A stretch of DNA of 53,660 nt from Pseudomonas sp. RGM2987 (GTDB lineage: Bacteria > Pseudomonadota > Gammaproteobacteria > Pseudomonadales > Pseudomonadaceae). The stretch's first letter is position 1. Each line of letters begins with the position of its first letter. Location: NCBI RefSeq assembly GCF_022952855.1, contig NZ_JALJDX010000192.1, positions 1 to 53,660 on the forward strand, given 5' to 3'. Below, in pieces: positions 17,698 to 26,155 of this stretch. Position numbers and translations under genes: made by a program. Under the pieces are notes generated by a model, which saw only the letters and a list, made by a program, of their open reading frames with translations, did not search any database and was not told the DNA's origin.

Positions 17698-19143
17698 TCA
17701 CTTCTGCTTTATCTGCGTTTCAGAAGACTTCATCAGCCAGAAAAGCTCGTGACGCCTGACCGCCTTACGGAAAAACTCGTTCTCGCCATAGACGGAACCG
17801 ATCCGGGTGGTCAGCAACCCCTGGATCAAGCGCCTCAACCGTCGCTTCAATGGCAACGGGGGTTGCAGGTCATGCATCATGCCCAGCGCCATGGCCTTGT
17901 CGCGCTGGAGTGCTACCGACAGCGGCAGGCTCAGGGGATGCATTGGCCGCTGCGGATCAAAGACCGGCGGTAACGCCACGCCCTCTCCCGTATTGCCCAT
18001 GGGCCACCGGTCATTGTCATGCAGGTGATTGGCGTACCCCAGCAGCGTCGTTGGCTGCCATTCCAGGCCCACCAGCGCTTGCATCACGGCGTCATGCGCG
18101 CAGACGTGATCGGCATGTGGGTCGAGCGTCGGATGCGGCAGCACAATCACTTCTGGACGGGCCTTGAGCAGCAGCTCACGCAGGTCTGCCAGCAGATTGT
18201 TCCAGGTGGGCGCACCGTCAGCATCGCCCGGCAGCACAAAAGGGTTCATCCGGCGAAACAGCCGGGTGTCACTCAGGTCAGCCTTGCGAGAGCCCTGGGG
18301 TTGACTGGGCGCCGCTTGCATGGCCGCCAGTTGCAGACAGAAGTAGCCCAGCTGCACACACCGGGTTTCAGGCACCCCGGCCCAGCGAGGCACGGCAATG
18401 CTGTCCCAGGCGCGCAAGCGACCCTTGAGCCGCGCGGCTTCGACGCCATCCAGGCCCATGCGTTGATAATGTCCGGCTTCGACTTCACCGGCGGTCAGGG
18501 TCACGATCCAGGTTTCGTCTGCCTGGCTGTACAGCCCGTAGGCGGCCAGCTCGGCATCGTCGGCATGAGGCGCGATGACCATCACCCGTTGGCGTTGCAG
18601 TGGCGGCGAAGTGAAGGACCAGAGCGTCGGCTCCCCCTGCAAGCGACAGAAGCGCCCGCGCAGGTGCAGCTCGCCCCGGGACAATGCAGGCCCCTGCTCG
18701 CTGAGGTTGAGATAACGCAGGCCGTTGACACCGCGCTCGAACGTCTGTCGATCCGACGCGTCACCGCCCGACAACTCGACAACCGGGTCGATAAAGCGTC
18801 CCAGCCAGTTGCTTTTTACCCGCAACGCCAGGATAAGCGTTGCGTCGTCGTCCAGGATCACGCCCTCATCCAGCCGCAGCCGCCCGGCATTCAGATGCAC
18901 CTTGGGCTGCTGGGTAAAGGGCGGAAAGCTGTATTGGTAATCGTCCCCGGGTGAATAGAACAGGTGGTCGGCGAACCACGCCTCATGGGCGACCCAGCCC
19001 AGCACCGCAAGCACCAATGGCAGCCACCAGGCGACCAGCACGCCCAGCAATGCCAGCACAACGAGCGCGAGCAACAGGCCCACGCGCTTGTTGCGACGGT
19101 GGCGCTTGAGTAGATGTTGCTTGCGACTCATCGACGGGTTCAT
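17698..19143 (-). CDS. dnpA: PIG-L family de-N-acetylase DnpA
   Basis: A 481-residue protein. Residues about 15-50 hold two adjacent hydrophobic segments (VGLLLALVVLALLGVLVAW), so it is likely anchored in the inner membrane. The PIG-L hydrolase domain follows: MVIAPHADDAELAAYG (the usual HPDD-A-E motif with Pro to Ala) and VLPHPTLDPHADHV, the second metal-binding motif. PIG-L enzymes remove N-acetyl groups from amino sugars; P. aeruginosa DnpA is linked to LPS core and fluoroquinolone persistence. The start at 19143 overlaps the preceding stop (ATGA); an ATG at 19131 is an alternative. The 5' part of the longest frame, to 19422, is a shadow. Confidence 0.88.
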   Translation of the reverse strand: MNPSMSRKQHLLKRHRRNKRVGLLLALVVLALLGVLVAWWLPLVLAVLGWVAHEAWFADHLFYSPGDDYQYSFPPFTQQPKVHLNAGRLRLDEGVILDDDATLILALRVKSNWLGRFIDPVVELSGGDASDRQTFERGVNGLRYLNLSEQGPALSRGELHLRGRFCRLQGEPTLWSFTSPPLQRQRVMVIAPHADDAELAAYGLYSQADETWIVTLTAGEVEAGHYQRMGLDGVEAARLKGRLRAWDSIAVPRWAGVPETRCVQLGYFCLQLAAMQAAPSQPQGSRKADLSDTRLFRRMNPFVLPGDADGAPTWNNLLADLRELLLKARPEVIVLPHPTLDPHADHVCAHDAVMQALVGLEWQPTTLLGYANHLHDNDRWPMGNTGEGVALPPVFDPQRPMHPLSLPLSVALQRDKAMALGMMHDLQPPLPLKRRLRRLIQGLLTTRIGSVYGENEFFRKAVRRHELFWLMKSSETQIKQK

Positions 19144-20036
19144 ACGGTAAACACCGGCACGGGGCTGCACCAACGGTCCTTGTATTCCCGGTCCGCCCTG
19201 CCGAACGAAAAACGCAGCGGCTTGCCGGCGGCGCGGGCATGTTCCCAGGCGCTCTGGGTGTTGAGGAAACTCAACACGCTGCCAGGACTGAATTCGCGGG
19301 TTTGCGGGTCGACACCACCATTGATGTACTCGACGCTGATCCACTCGGGCGCTTCCACGCGATACACCAACTGGATGGCGATGGGGGCTTCGTTGAGGAA
19401 AATCACCGAACCGATCAACCATTGGCGCAACAGCCCGATCACCTCGCCCATGCGCTCGGCACCGGTGGCGGCAAAGCCCCAGCGGCGCTGGAACAGGTCG
19501 CAGTAGATCGACGCCAGTTCTTCGCTGGTGAACGCTTCGACCGGCCGCACCAACCCGCCCGCCTCTTCCAGCAAACGCAGTTCACGGCGTTGGTTGTAGC
19601 GAAACTTCTTGGACAGGTCTTCCGGCGTGCGGGCCATGGCCAGTTGTTCCTGCTGCAACTTCAAGCCACTGAAGCGTCCCTGGTTGAGCTGCGACAGGTA
19701 ACGTGCGCGGTGACGCAACGGTGCCTGGGCATCGGGCGCCGCCGGCAGGATCAGCTCAGCGTTGCCCAGATCGAACAAGCCTTTTTTGCCGCAGCGCTTG
19801 AGCACGTCCTTGGACAATGCCAGGTCGCGGCCCCAGGTTGGAATCGCGGCCTTCACTTCGCCTTGCTGCTCGTACGCCAGGTAGCGCACGGGAATCCCCG
19901 CCAGGGCGGCCAGACGCTCGACCACCAGCGGATGGGTGGCGACACTGCCGCCAAAACGCTGCCAGGCCTGGGCATAAATCGATGCATCGACGGCTGTCCA
20001 GCCACGCTCGCGCCAACCCTGGAATCGATTGAGCAT
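19140..20036 (-). CDS. Mig-14 family protein (antimicrobial peptide resistance)
   Basis: A 298-residue soluble protein resembling Mig-14 of Salmonella, which aids resistance to cationic peptides, and its PA5003 relative. It looks like a GNAT-type acyltransferase fold: FRYNQRRELRLLEEAGG, YCDLFQRRWGF, NEAPIAIQLVYRVEAPEWIS and the end FSFGRADREYKDRWC. It overlaps both neighbours by ATGA (20034-20037 and 19140-19143), inside the LPS core cluster, so it is coupled to wapH and dnpA. The biochemical activity of the family is not settled. Confidence 0.85.
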   Translation of the reverse strand: MLNRFQGWRERGWTAVDASIYAQAWQRFGGSVATHPLVVERLAALAGIPVRYLAYEQQGEVKAAIPTWGRDLALSKDVLKRCGKKGLFDLGNAELILPAAPDAQAPLRHRARYLSQLNQGRFSGLKLQQEQLAMARTPEDLSKKFRYNQRRELRLLEEAGGLVRPVEAFTSEELASIYCDLFQRRWGFAATGAERMGEVIGLLRQWLIGSVIFLNEAPIAIQLVYRVEAPEWISVEYINGGVDPQTREFSPGSVLSFLNTQSAWEHARAAGKPLRFSFGRADREYKDRWCSPVPVFTV

Positions 20037-21172
20037 CAGGCTCTCGGCGCCAGGTCGATGACTTGGGGCAAACGCCAGAAGGCCTCGCGCACAGCACGAT
20101 CCGAGAAACGTTCACGCAAGCGGTCGAGCATCAGCTCGGCGCATTGACGATGCTGCAGGTCATCCATGGCCGCCAGGTGTTGCAGCCCCTGGGCCATGTG
20201 TTCGGCGTCGCCCAGGGGAAACAGGATGCCGACGCCTTCGACCACTTCCTTCGCACCGCCACAGGCGGTGGCCAGCAACGGTACGCCTGTGGCCATGGCC
20301 TCAAGCAGTACCATGCCAAACGGCTCGTGGTTGGAGCTCAGGACAAATACATCAAAGGCACGGAAATAGCGGCGGGCGTCAGGCACCTGGCCGAGAAACA
20401 TCACCCGATCGGCAATGCCCAGTTCAAGCGCGAGCTTGCGCAGTTCCTGTTCCAGCCGCCCCTCGCCGAGAATCGCCAGTTGGCTGTTAGCCGGCAGATA
20501 GGCCAGCGCGGCGGCAAAGCCACGCAACAACGTGGCCTGGTCCTTGTCCGGGTGCAGGCGTCCGACATTGCCGACTATCCAGGCGTCCGGGTCCAGCCCA
20601 AGGGTATGCCGCGCTTCATCGCGCGACAGCAACGCGGCCTGGGTAGCGTCGAGATCGATGCGGTTGTAGAGCGTCTGGATCCGCACGGCCGGCCACTTCG
20701 ACAGGCAGCGGCGCAGGTCGTCACGCACCGCATTGGAAACCCCAAGCAGGCTCAAGCGCTTACGGAAGATATGGGCGAACAAGCGACGGGTACGCCGCCT
20801 GTAATCACCAAAGGCATGATGCACGCCGATCACCGGCAAGGAGGTCCCGAGCAGGGCGATATAGATCGGCTTGAAACGATGGGCAATACAGAAGCTGAAA
20901 TTGCGCGACGCGGCGATCTTGCGCAGATCGCCGATGGCTCCCAGCTTCAGGCCCCGAATGGCGCTGGACTTGTACTCCATGAACAGCACCTCGTCCGAGG
21001 CACAACTGGCGGCTACCTGCGCGTCCGCGACCCCGGTGAGAAACACCGTGGTCACCCGGTAGCCTGTGCCCGCGAACAGACTGGCGTATTGTCGCGCACA
21101 GTCCAGGAACGGCCCGTCATAACCGTGACAGAACTGCAGTACATGCCGCTCAGCCGAACGTGTCATAAGCAT
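20036..21172 (-). CDS. wapH: Family 4 glycosyltransferase, WapH-like
   Basis: A 378-residue GT-B enzyme of the LPS outer core. Features are VLQFCHGYDGPFLDCARQY at the acceptor domain, the HHAFGDYRRRTRR loop, VGNVGRLHPDKDQATLLRGF opening the donor domain, AILGEGRLEQEL, FLGQVPDARRYFRAFDVFV and SSNHEPFGMVLLEAMATG (E-x7-E). I start at the ATG at 21172, seven bases after AGAGGG; the ATG at 21166 and a GTG at 21178 are alternatives. It overlaps the carbamoyltransferase by 23 bases and the mig-14-like gene by ATGA. WapH in P. aeruginosa is thought to add an outer-core glucose. Confidence 0.85.
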   Translation of the reverse strand: MLMTRSAERHVLQFCHGYDGPFLDCARQYASLFAGTGYRVTTVFLTGVADAQVAASCASDEVLFMEYKSSAIRGLKLGAIGDLRKIAASRNFSFCIAHRFKPIYIALLGTSLPVIGVHHAFGDYRRRTRRLFAHIFRKRLSLLGVSNAVRDDLRRCLSKWPAVRIQTLYNRIDLDATQAALLSRDEARHTLGLDPDAWIVGNVGRLHPDKDQATLLRGFAAALAYLPANSQLAILGEGRLEQELRKLALELGIADRVMFLGQVPDARRYFRAFDVFVLSSNHEPFGMVLLEAMATGVPLLATACGGAKEVVEGVGILFPLGDAEHMAQGLQHLAAMDDLQHRQCAELMLDRLRERFSDRAVREAFWRLPQVIDLAPRA

Positions 21173-22907
21173 CCACACCCTCTTTGACCACCAGAATATC
21201 TTCCATGATCAAGTACTGCAGGTCGGAGCCGAAAAACATGTTCAACGCATCGGTCGGCGAACAGATCATCGGTTCGCCACGGCGGTTGAGCGAGGTGTTC
21301 AAGGACACGCCGTTGCCCGTCAGGACTTCCAGCGCTTTCATCATGTCGTAGTAGCGCGGGTTGTATTCGCGCTTGAGCACCTGGGCCCGGGAAGTGCCGT
21401 CCTCATGGACGACTTCCGGCACGCGGGTCTTCCACTCCTCGGCCACTTCGAAGGTGAAGGTCATGAACGGCGCGGGGTGGTCGACCTTGATCATCTGCGG
21501 CGCGACGGTGTCGAGCATCGACGGGCAGAAAGGTCTCCAGCGCTCGCGGAACTTGATCTGTTCGTTGATGCGATCCGCCACGCCACTGGCGCTCGGGCAA
21601 CCGATGATCGAACGACCGCCCAAGGCACGCGGGCCAAACTCCATGCGACCCTGGAACCAGGCAACCGGGTTGCCATCGACCATAATCTTCGCGATGCGCT
21701 CGGGGGTGTTGTCGATCTTGCGCCACGCCGGCTTGCTCGGATGACGGGCGCAGGCGGCAATCACGTCTTCGTTGCTGTAGGCCGGGCCGAGATAGACGTG
21801 CTCCATCTTCTCCACCGGCACGCCACGGGCGTGAGACACATAGGCCGCCGCGCCGACTGCGGTGCCGGCGTCGCCGGAGGCCGGCTGTACGAACAGCTCC
21901 TTGACGTCGTCACGGGCGATGATCTTCTGGTTCAGCTTGACGTTCAGGGCACAGCCACCGGCGAACGCCAGCTTGCCGGTTTCCTTGAGCACGTCGCCCA
22001 GGTAGTGGTCAATCATCTGCAGCGCGAGTTTCTCGAACAACGCCTGCATACTGGCCGCGTAGTGGATGTAAGGCTCGTCGGCGATGTCGCCTTCACGTTT
22101 CGGGCCGAGCCATTCGATCAGCTTCGGCGAGAAGTAGAAGCCCTTGCCCTTCTCTTTATAGCGGCGCAGGCCGATGACGTTGGCGTAGTCGGTATTGATC
22201 ACCAGTTCGCCATTCTCGAACGAAGCCAGGCGCGAGAAGTCGTATTTGCTGGCATCACCGTAAGGTGCCATGCCCATGACCTTGAACTCGCCGTCAAGCA
22301 TTTCAAAACCGAGGAACTCGGTGATCGCGCCGTACAGGCCACCCAGGGAATCCGGATCGTAGAATTCCTTGATCTTGTGAATCTTGCCGTTCTCGCCGTA
22401 GCCGAAGAAGGTCGTGGCGTATTCGCCCTTGCCGTCGATGCCCAGGATCGCGGTTTTTTCCTGGAAACCCGAGCAATGGTAGGCGCTGGAGGCATGGGCC
22501 AGGTGATGCTCGACCGGCTCGATCTTGATCTTTTTCGGGTCGAAGCCCAGTTGCTCCAGGCACCAGACGATCTTGCGGCGATAACGCTTGTAGCGACGAT
22601 TACCCATCAGGATTGCATCGAGGGCACGGTCCGGGGCGTACCAGTAGCGCTTGGCGTAGTGCCAGCGCGCCTCGCCGAACAGGCTGATCGGGGCGAACGG
22701 AATCGCCACCACATCGACGTCGGACGGCTTGATGCCGGCCTGCTCCAGGCAGAACTTCGCCGACTCATAGGGCATGCGGTTCTTTGCGTGCTTATCGCGT
22801 ACGAAGCGCTCTTCCTCGGCTGCCGCGATCAGCTTGCCGTCAATGTACAGCGCTGCGGAAGGATCATGGCTAAGGGCGCCGGACAGGCCAAGAATCGTCA
22901 ATGCCAC
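21150..22907 (-). CDS. Carbamoyltransferase of the LPS core (WapO-like)
   Basis: A 585-residue NodU/CmcH/TobZ-type O-carbamoyltransferase. The N-terminal Kae1-like domain reads TILGLSGALSHDPSAALYIDG, with EPVEHHLAHASSAYHCSGF carrying the metal histidines; later blocks are LGIDGKGEYATTFF, FAGGCALNVKLNQKI and the YrdC-like C-terminal part with NPVAWFQGRMEFGPRALGGR and LNTSLNRRGEPM. P. aeruginosa core heptose carries a 7-O-carbamoyl group, and PA5005 at this place is assigned that role. The start is GTG at 22905-22907. A candidate -10 lies 95 bases upstream, and a REP pair separates it from the kinase cluster, so it likely heads its own unit. Confidence 0.9.
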   Translation of the reverse strand: MALTILGLSGALSHDPSAALYIDGKLIAAAEEERFVRDKHAKNRMPYESAKFCLEQAGIKPSDVDVVAIPFAPISLFGEARWHYAKRYWYAPDRALDAILMGNRRYKRYRRKIVWCLEQLGFDPKKIKIEPVEHHLAHASSAYHCSGFQEKTAILGIDGKGEYATTFFGYGENGKIHKIKEFYDPDSLGGLYGAITEFLGFEMLDGEFKVMGMAPYGDASKYDFSRLASFENGELVINTDYANVIGLRRYKEKGKGFYFSPKLIEWLGPKREGDIADEPYIHYAASMQALFEKLALQMIDHYLGDVLKETGKLAFAGGCALNVKLNQKIIARDDVKELFVQPASGDAGTAVGAAAYVSHARGVPVEKMEHVYLGPAYSNEDVIAACARHPSKPAWRKIDNTPERIAKIMVDGNPVAWFQGRMEFGPRALGGRSIIGCPSASGVADRINEQIKFRERWRPFCPSMLDTVAPQMIKVDHPAPFMTFTFEVAEEWKTRVPEVVHEDGTSRAQVLKREYNPRYYDMMKALEVLTGNGVSLNTSLNRRGEPMICSPTDALNMFFGSDLQYLIMEDILVVKEGVDAYDTFG

Positions 22908-23001
22908 AGGGGTCTAGCCTCTTAATCTGCATACGGGCGACAAGCGCCTCGAAAAAAATTGATGTGCCACTCGCCGGGGCGCGGGGCAGCCAAAGGGGGC
23001 G

Positions 23002-23007
23002 ATTATA
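23002..23007 (-). promoter_or_regulatory. Candidate -10 box of the carbamoyltransferase-wapR unit
   Basis: On the minus strand the sequence reads TTAAGTTATAATCG, a perfect TATAAT, about 95 bases before the GTG start at 22907. No strong -35 was found at 16-18 bases (GAGGTT at 17). It is AT-rich against its surroundings and sits just before a unit of seven genes running to wapR. Confidence 0.5.
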
Positions 23008-23109
23008 ACTTAAAAGCCACCTCAAACCTCTAGCGGTGAAGCGCGAGCTTGTGGCGAATTACTACGACATGTATATGGAGCGTTATAGGCTTCCAATACC
23101 GATCTGGCG

Positions 23110-23204
23110 CTATCGCGAGCAGGCTCGCTCCCACAGTGGACCGCGGCGTGCATAGATCCTGTGACTATCATCGGCCCCTGTGGGAGCGAGCCTGCTCGCG
23201 ATAG
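23110..23204. repeat. REP pair (REPIN), family B
   Basis: Arms 23110-23136 and 23178-23204 are perfect 27-base reverse complements (core CGCGAGCAGGCTCGCTCCCA), with 41 bases between. It sits in the 313-base gap between the double kinase (stop at 23221) and the carbamoyltransferase (start at 22907). That gap otherwise holds only the candidate -10 box at 23002; no further gene was seen. Confidence 0.93.
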
Positions 23205-23220
23205 CAGGCCGCGGACGACC

Positions 23221-24672
23221 TCAGGCTTGAGCCTTTATAGCCTTGGGCAGCCGCTCATCAATCACCCGATACAACGCACTCTCTTGCGGCCAGTTGCGCA
23301 TGAACCGTGCCCGATCCCGGGCGTACGCCGGGGCGAAGCTGGCCTGGGTGCGGTGCTGGCACATGGAGTCGAGATCGATCAGCGCCCAGCGGTCGTGCTG
23401 CCAGAACAGGTTGTGACCCTTGAAGTCGCCATGGCTGATACGCTCGCGGATGAGATCGGCGAACAACCGGTCCAGGGCGAGCAGTTCGGATTCGGGCGCC
23501 TCGCCACTTTCCACATAAGGGGCAAAGCGCTCGATGATGTCCGGCCCCGACAGATGCTCGGTGACCAGGTACGCGCCACGGCGCAGCCACAAAAAACGCC
23601 TTTCCAACAATGCCAACGGCTTGGGCGTGGCAATGCCGAGGAAGGCCAGGCGATGGCCTTCGCGCCAGGAATGCCAGGCACGGCTGGGGCGCCAGAAACG
23701 CTTGAGCCAATGGGCAAAACTCTTGATGTTGTAGCGCTTGATCACCAGGCTACGGCCGCTCACCTGGACCTTGCCGACGCTCGCCGCGCCACCGGTCTTG
23801 TACAAGTGGCCCTGGTCAAGCAGGGCATCCGCCTGCTCCAGCACCGGTAACATGGCGGCTTCTTCCTCGCGGCGGATGGCCCGCAGGCCGAATGCGCCGC
23901 GCCGCACACTGAACAGGCTGCACTCGCGCCCGACCTTTTCCAGGAAGTCCTTCAAGCGCCAGGCCTGGACCTTGTCGATCTGCTTTTGCAGGGCCTCCAT
24001 GGGTAACGCATGCTCGGCGTTACCCAGCAGGTAATGCACCAACAACTCTTCGTTGAAGGGCGCCAGGGATTTGGGCAACTGCGCGAAAAACACCCCCAGG
24101 TTTTCCAGCACCTTCTGTCGCGACAGCGGTTGGCCCGCCGTTTCGGCGCGAATGCCGGCACCGTCAATCAAATAGAGCTGGCCGCCATGACGCAGCAGAT
24201 TGTCCAGATGCAGGTCTTCCTGCCACAAGCCTTTGCTGTGCAATTGGGCGATGGCGCCCAGGGCTTCGGCCAGTACCGCAGCCTGCTCGTCAGCCAGCAA
24301 TGGCAGGTGCTCGACCTGTTTCCAGGCGTCTCCCAGGCTCTCGGCATCTTCGAGCAACTCAAATAACAGCCAACCACCCTCGCCGTCTTTCAGGCCGTCA
24401 GCCAGCAACAACGGGGTCGTCAGCCCTTGCTCTGCCAACAGGCGCACACCTTGCAGTTCCCGTTGAAAATGCCGAGCGGCCTTGCTGCCGACCAGTAATT
24501 TGGCCAGCACCGGCCGGCCGCGCCAGACGCCCGCGCCGACGTAACGCTGCCCCGGCAACACCCGCAACAGCGAAAGCAACTGCAATTGTGCCGGGCCTGC
24601 GGCATCGGCCAGCTCCAGGCTCAGCGGCAGGACGGGATTGCGACCGACGCTCTTCAACTCTGACAAACGCAT
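23221..24672 (-). CDS. Tandem kinase-like protein of the LPS core cluster
   Basis: A 483-residue protein carrying two kinase-like domains in one chain. Domain 1 (about 40-240) has VLAKLL (Lys58), the catalytic loop QEDLHLDNLL (Asp153, Asn158) and LIDGAG (Asp170). Domain 2 (about 300-470) has LVIKRYN (Lys312), ISHGDFKGHNLFW (Asp416, Asn421) and LIDLDSM (Asp433). So both domains keep the catalytic residues. The place matches PA5006, whose acceptor is unknown to me. The start at 24672 overlaps the wapQ stop by ATGA with GAGAG upstream. It is the last gene of the waaF-led chain, with a REP pair beyond it. Confidence 0.85.
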   Translation of the reverse strand: MRLSELKSVGRNPVLPLSLELADAAGPAQLQLLSLLRVLPGQRYVGAGVWRGRPVLAKLLVGSKAARHFQRELQGVRLLAEQGLTTPLLLADGLKDGEGGWLLFELLEDAESLGDAWKQVEHLPLLADEQAAVLAEALGAIAQLHSKGLWQEDLHLDNLLRHGGQLYLIDGAGIRAETAGQPLSRQKVLENLGVFFAQLPKSLAPFNEELLVHYLLGNAEHALPMEALQKQIDKVQAWRLKDFLEKVGRECSLFSVRRGAFGLRAIRREEEAAMLPVLEQADALLDQGHLYKTGGAASVGKVQVSGRSLVIKRYNIKSFAHWLKRFWRPSRAWHSWREGHRLAFLGIATPKPLALLERRFLWLRRGAYLVTEHLSGPDIIERFAPYVESGEAPESELLALDRLFADLIRERISHGDFKGHNLFWQHDRWALIDLDSMCQHRTQASFAPAYARDRARFMRNWPQESALYRVIDERLPKAIKAQA

Positions 24673-25424
24673 CAACGGGCTCTCTTTTGGCTGCGCCGGA
24701 CACTCAGGCGTCCCATCCAACTGTCCACCAGCCCGGAATCGGGCGGCTGATCCAGATAGGTAGACAACAACTGGCGCACATCGGCATCACTCCAGATCGA
24801 TGCCCGACGCAACAAGGGCTCCAGGTCCTTGACCCGGTCACGCCAGCCGAACAGCAGCGGTCGGGTCTTTTCCAGGTCGATCAATTGCGCCTGATAACCA
24901 CTGGGGGTGGCTTGCAGGAAAATATGCTTGGGATAAAAGCAGCCGTGCACCTGATGCAAACCGTGCAGTCGCCGCGCCAATTGGCCGCAGGCGTTCAGGA
25001 TGGTGTTGCGCTGCGCCGCCGTCAGGGCCGGCCAGCGTTGCAGGAGCGAATCCAGGTCATCCCAGCCATCCAGGGCGCGGGTCAGCAGGATTGCGCGCAC
25101 TTCGCCGTCCACCTTGCGCTGGCCGTAGAACACGGCTTGCAGCGCCGGAATCCCCAACTGCCGATAACGGCTGATATTGCGAAATTCCCGGGAAAAACTC
25201 GGCTCGCCAAAGGGGTGGGTCCAGGTTCGCGTCAGGTAATTGCTCTGGCGCTTGAGGTAATAACCTTGCCCTTCCAACTCCAGCCGGAACACGCTGCTCC
25301 AACCGTCGCCCGAAGTGTTGGGCTCGTCCACCGCGTCCAGTTGTCGCGCCCACAGGGCATCGAAGCTGTCCAGGCCATGACGCTGCAGCAACGCCCGGTC
25401 CTCAGCGGCCAGAAAATCAGTCAT
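24672..25424 (-). CDS. wapQ: WapQ/InaA-type lipopolysaccharide kinase-like protein
   Basis: A 250-residue kinase-fold protein. Lys58 (YYLKRQSN) and Asp183 (LIDLEKTRP) are kept, but the catalytic-loop Asp of WaaP is replaced: the stretch reads HGCFYPKHIFL with Cys162. That raises doubt about its own phosphotransfer activity. InaA-like relatives appear to share this. It overlaps wapP (25421-25424) and the tandem kinase by four bases each. A heptose-phosphorylating role is assigned from position (PA5007) rather than from the active site. Confidence 0.87.
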   Translation of the reverse strand: MTDFLAAEDRALLQRHGLDSFDALWARQLDAVDEPNTSGDGWSSVFRLELEGQGYYLKRQSNYLTRTWTHPFGEPSFSREFRNISRYRQLGIPALQAVFYGQRKVDGEVRAILLTRALDGWDDLDSLLQRWPALTAAQRNTILNACGQLARRLHGLHQVHGCFYPKHIFLQATPSGYQAQLIDLEKTRPLLFGWRDRVKDLEPLLRRASIWSDADVRQLLSTYLDQPPDSGLVDSWMGRLSVRRSQKRAR

Positions 25425-26155
25425 TCACGCCCCTCGAAAAATCTCACCACGTGGCGGATACGCTTTTTATCGCGCGCATCGAGCCGATCCCGCTGGCGAT
25501 ATTGCAGGTAAAAACGCAGGCGTTGGGTCGCGGACAAATGATACTTGGCCACTTTATCCAGGCACGCCAGGTCCTTGGTGATACGGTACTTGAGCCAGAA
25601 GCCGCTCCAGAAATCACCGTTCGGGCAATCGATCAGGAACAGCTGCGCCCGGTCGTCGATCAGCAGGTTGCGCCACTTCAGATCGTTATGGGTGAAGCGG
25701 TGTTCATGCATGGTTCGCGTGTAGCCAGCCAGCTGTTGGCTCACACCATCGACCCAATTGCGATCGGTCAGCCGCCGATCGTGACGATCGGCCAGGGCCG
25801 ACAGGTCTTCGGTATGCGGCAGTTCGCGGGTGATCATCGCGCCACGGGCATAGGCGGCGCCGTTGCGCTCCAGGCCCCAGCCAACGATTTCGGCGGTGGG
25901 AATGCCCCATTTGGCGAAGCGCTTGAGGTTCTGCCACTCGGACTTGACCCGGGGCTTGCCCAGGTATCGGCGCAAACCCTTGCCAGCCCCGACGTAGCGC
26001 TTGACGTAATAATTCACACCGTTGCGCTGCACCCGGATCACTTCGGACAACGGGTCTCGGGTCAGGCGCTCACCTTGCAAGGCAAACACCGCCTCGAGGC
26101 TGCCGAAGTCCTGCGCCAGGTCGGCGTAGGCCGGTTCCAGCTTCCAACCCGACAT
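25421..26155 (-). CDS. wapP: LPS core heptose kinase WapP
   Basis: A 244-residue kinase of the lipopolysaccharide kinase group. Lys52 (YYVKRYVG), Asp158 in THNDLKWRNLLI and Asp176 in LFLIDCPNG complete the active site. It should phosphorylate an inner-core heptose in the cytosol. The ATG at 26155 makes an ATGA overlap with the waaP stop; the 21-residue extension in the open frame is dismissed. It overlaps wapQ likewise. The name follows the PA5008 position. Confidence 0.9.
   Translation of the reverse strand: MSGWKLEPAYADLAQDFGSLEAVFALQGERLTRDPLSEVIRVQRNGVNYYVKRYVGAGKGLRRYLGKPRVKSEWQNLKRFAKWGIPTAEIVGWGLERNGAAYARGAMITRELPHTEDLSALADRHDRRLTDRNWVDGVSQQLAGYTRTMHEHRFTHNDLKWRNLLIDDRAQLFLIDCPNGDFWSGFWLKYRITKDLACLDKVAKYHLSATQRLRFYLQYRQRDRLDARDKKRIRHVVRFFEGRE

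Noticed and set aside
21405..22925. 506-residue open frame antisense to the carbamoyltransferase
   Set aside because: Shadow; no motif, and the minus-strand gene has complete family blocks.
23030..23100. Possible JUMPstart/ops element upstream of the carbamoyltransferase
   Set aside because: The GGCGGTAGCGT-type core was not found on either strand.
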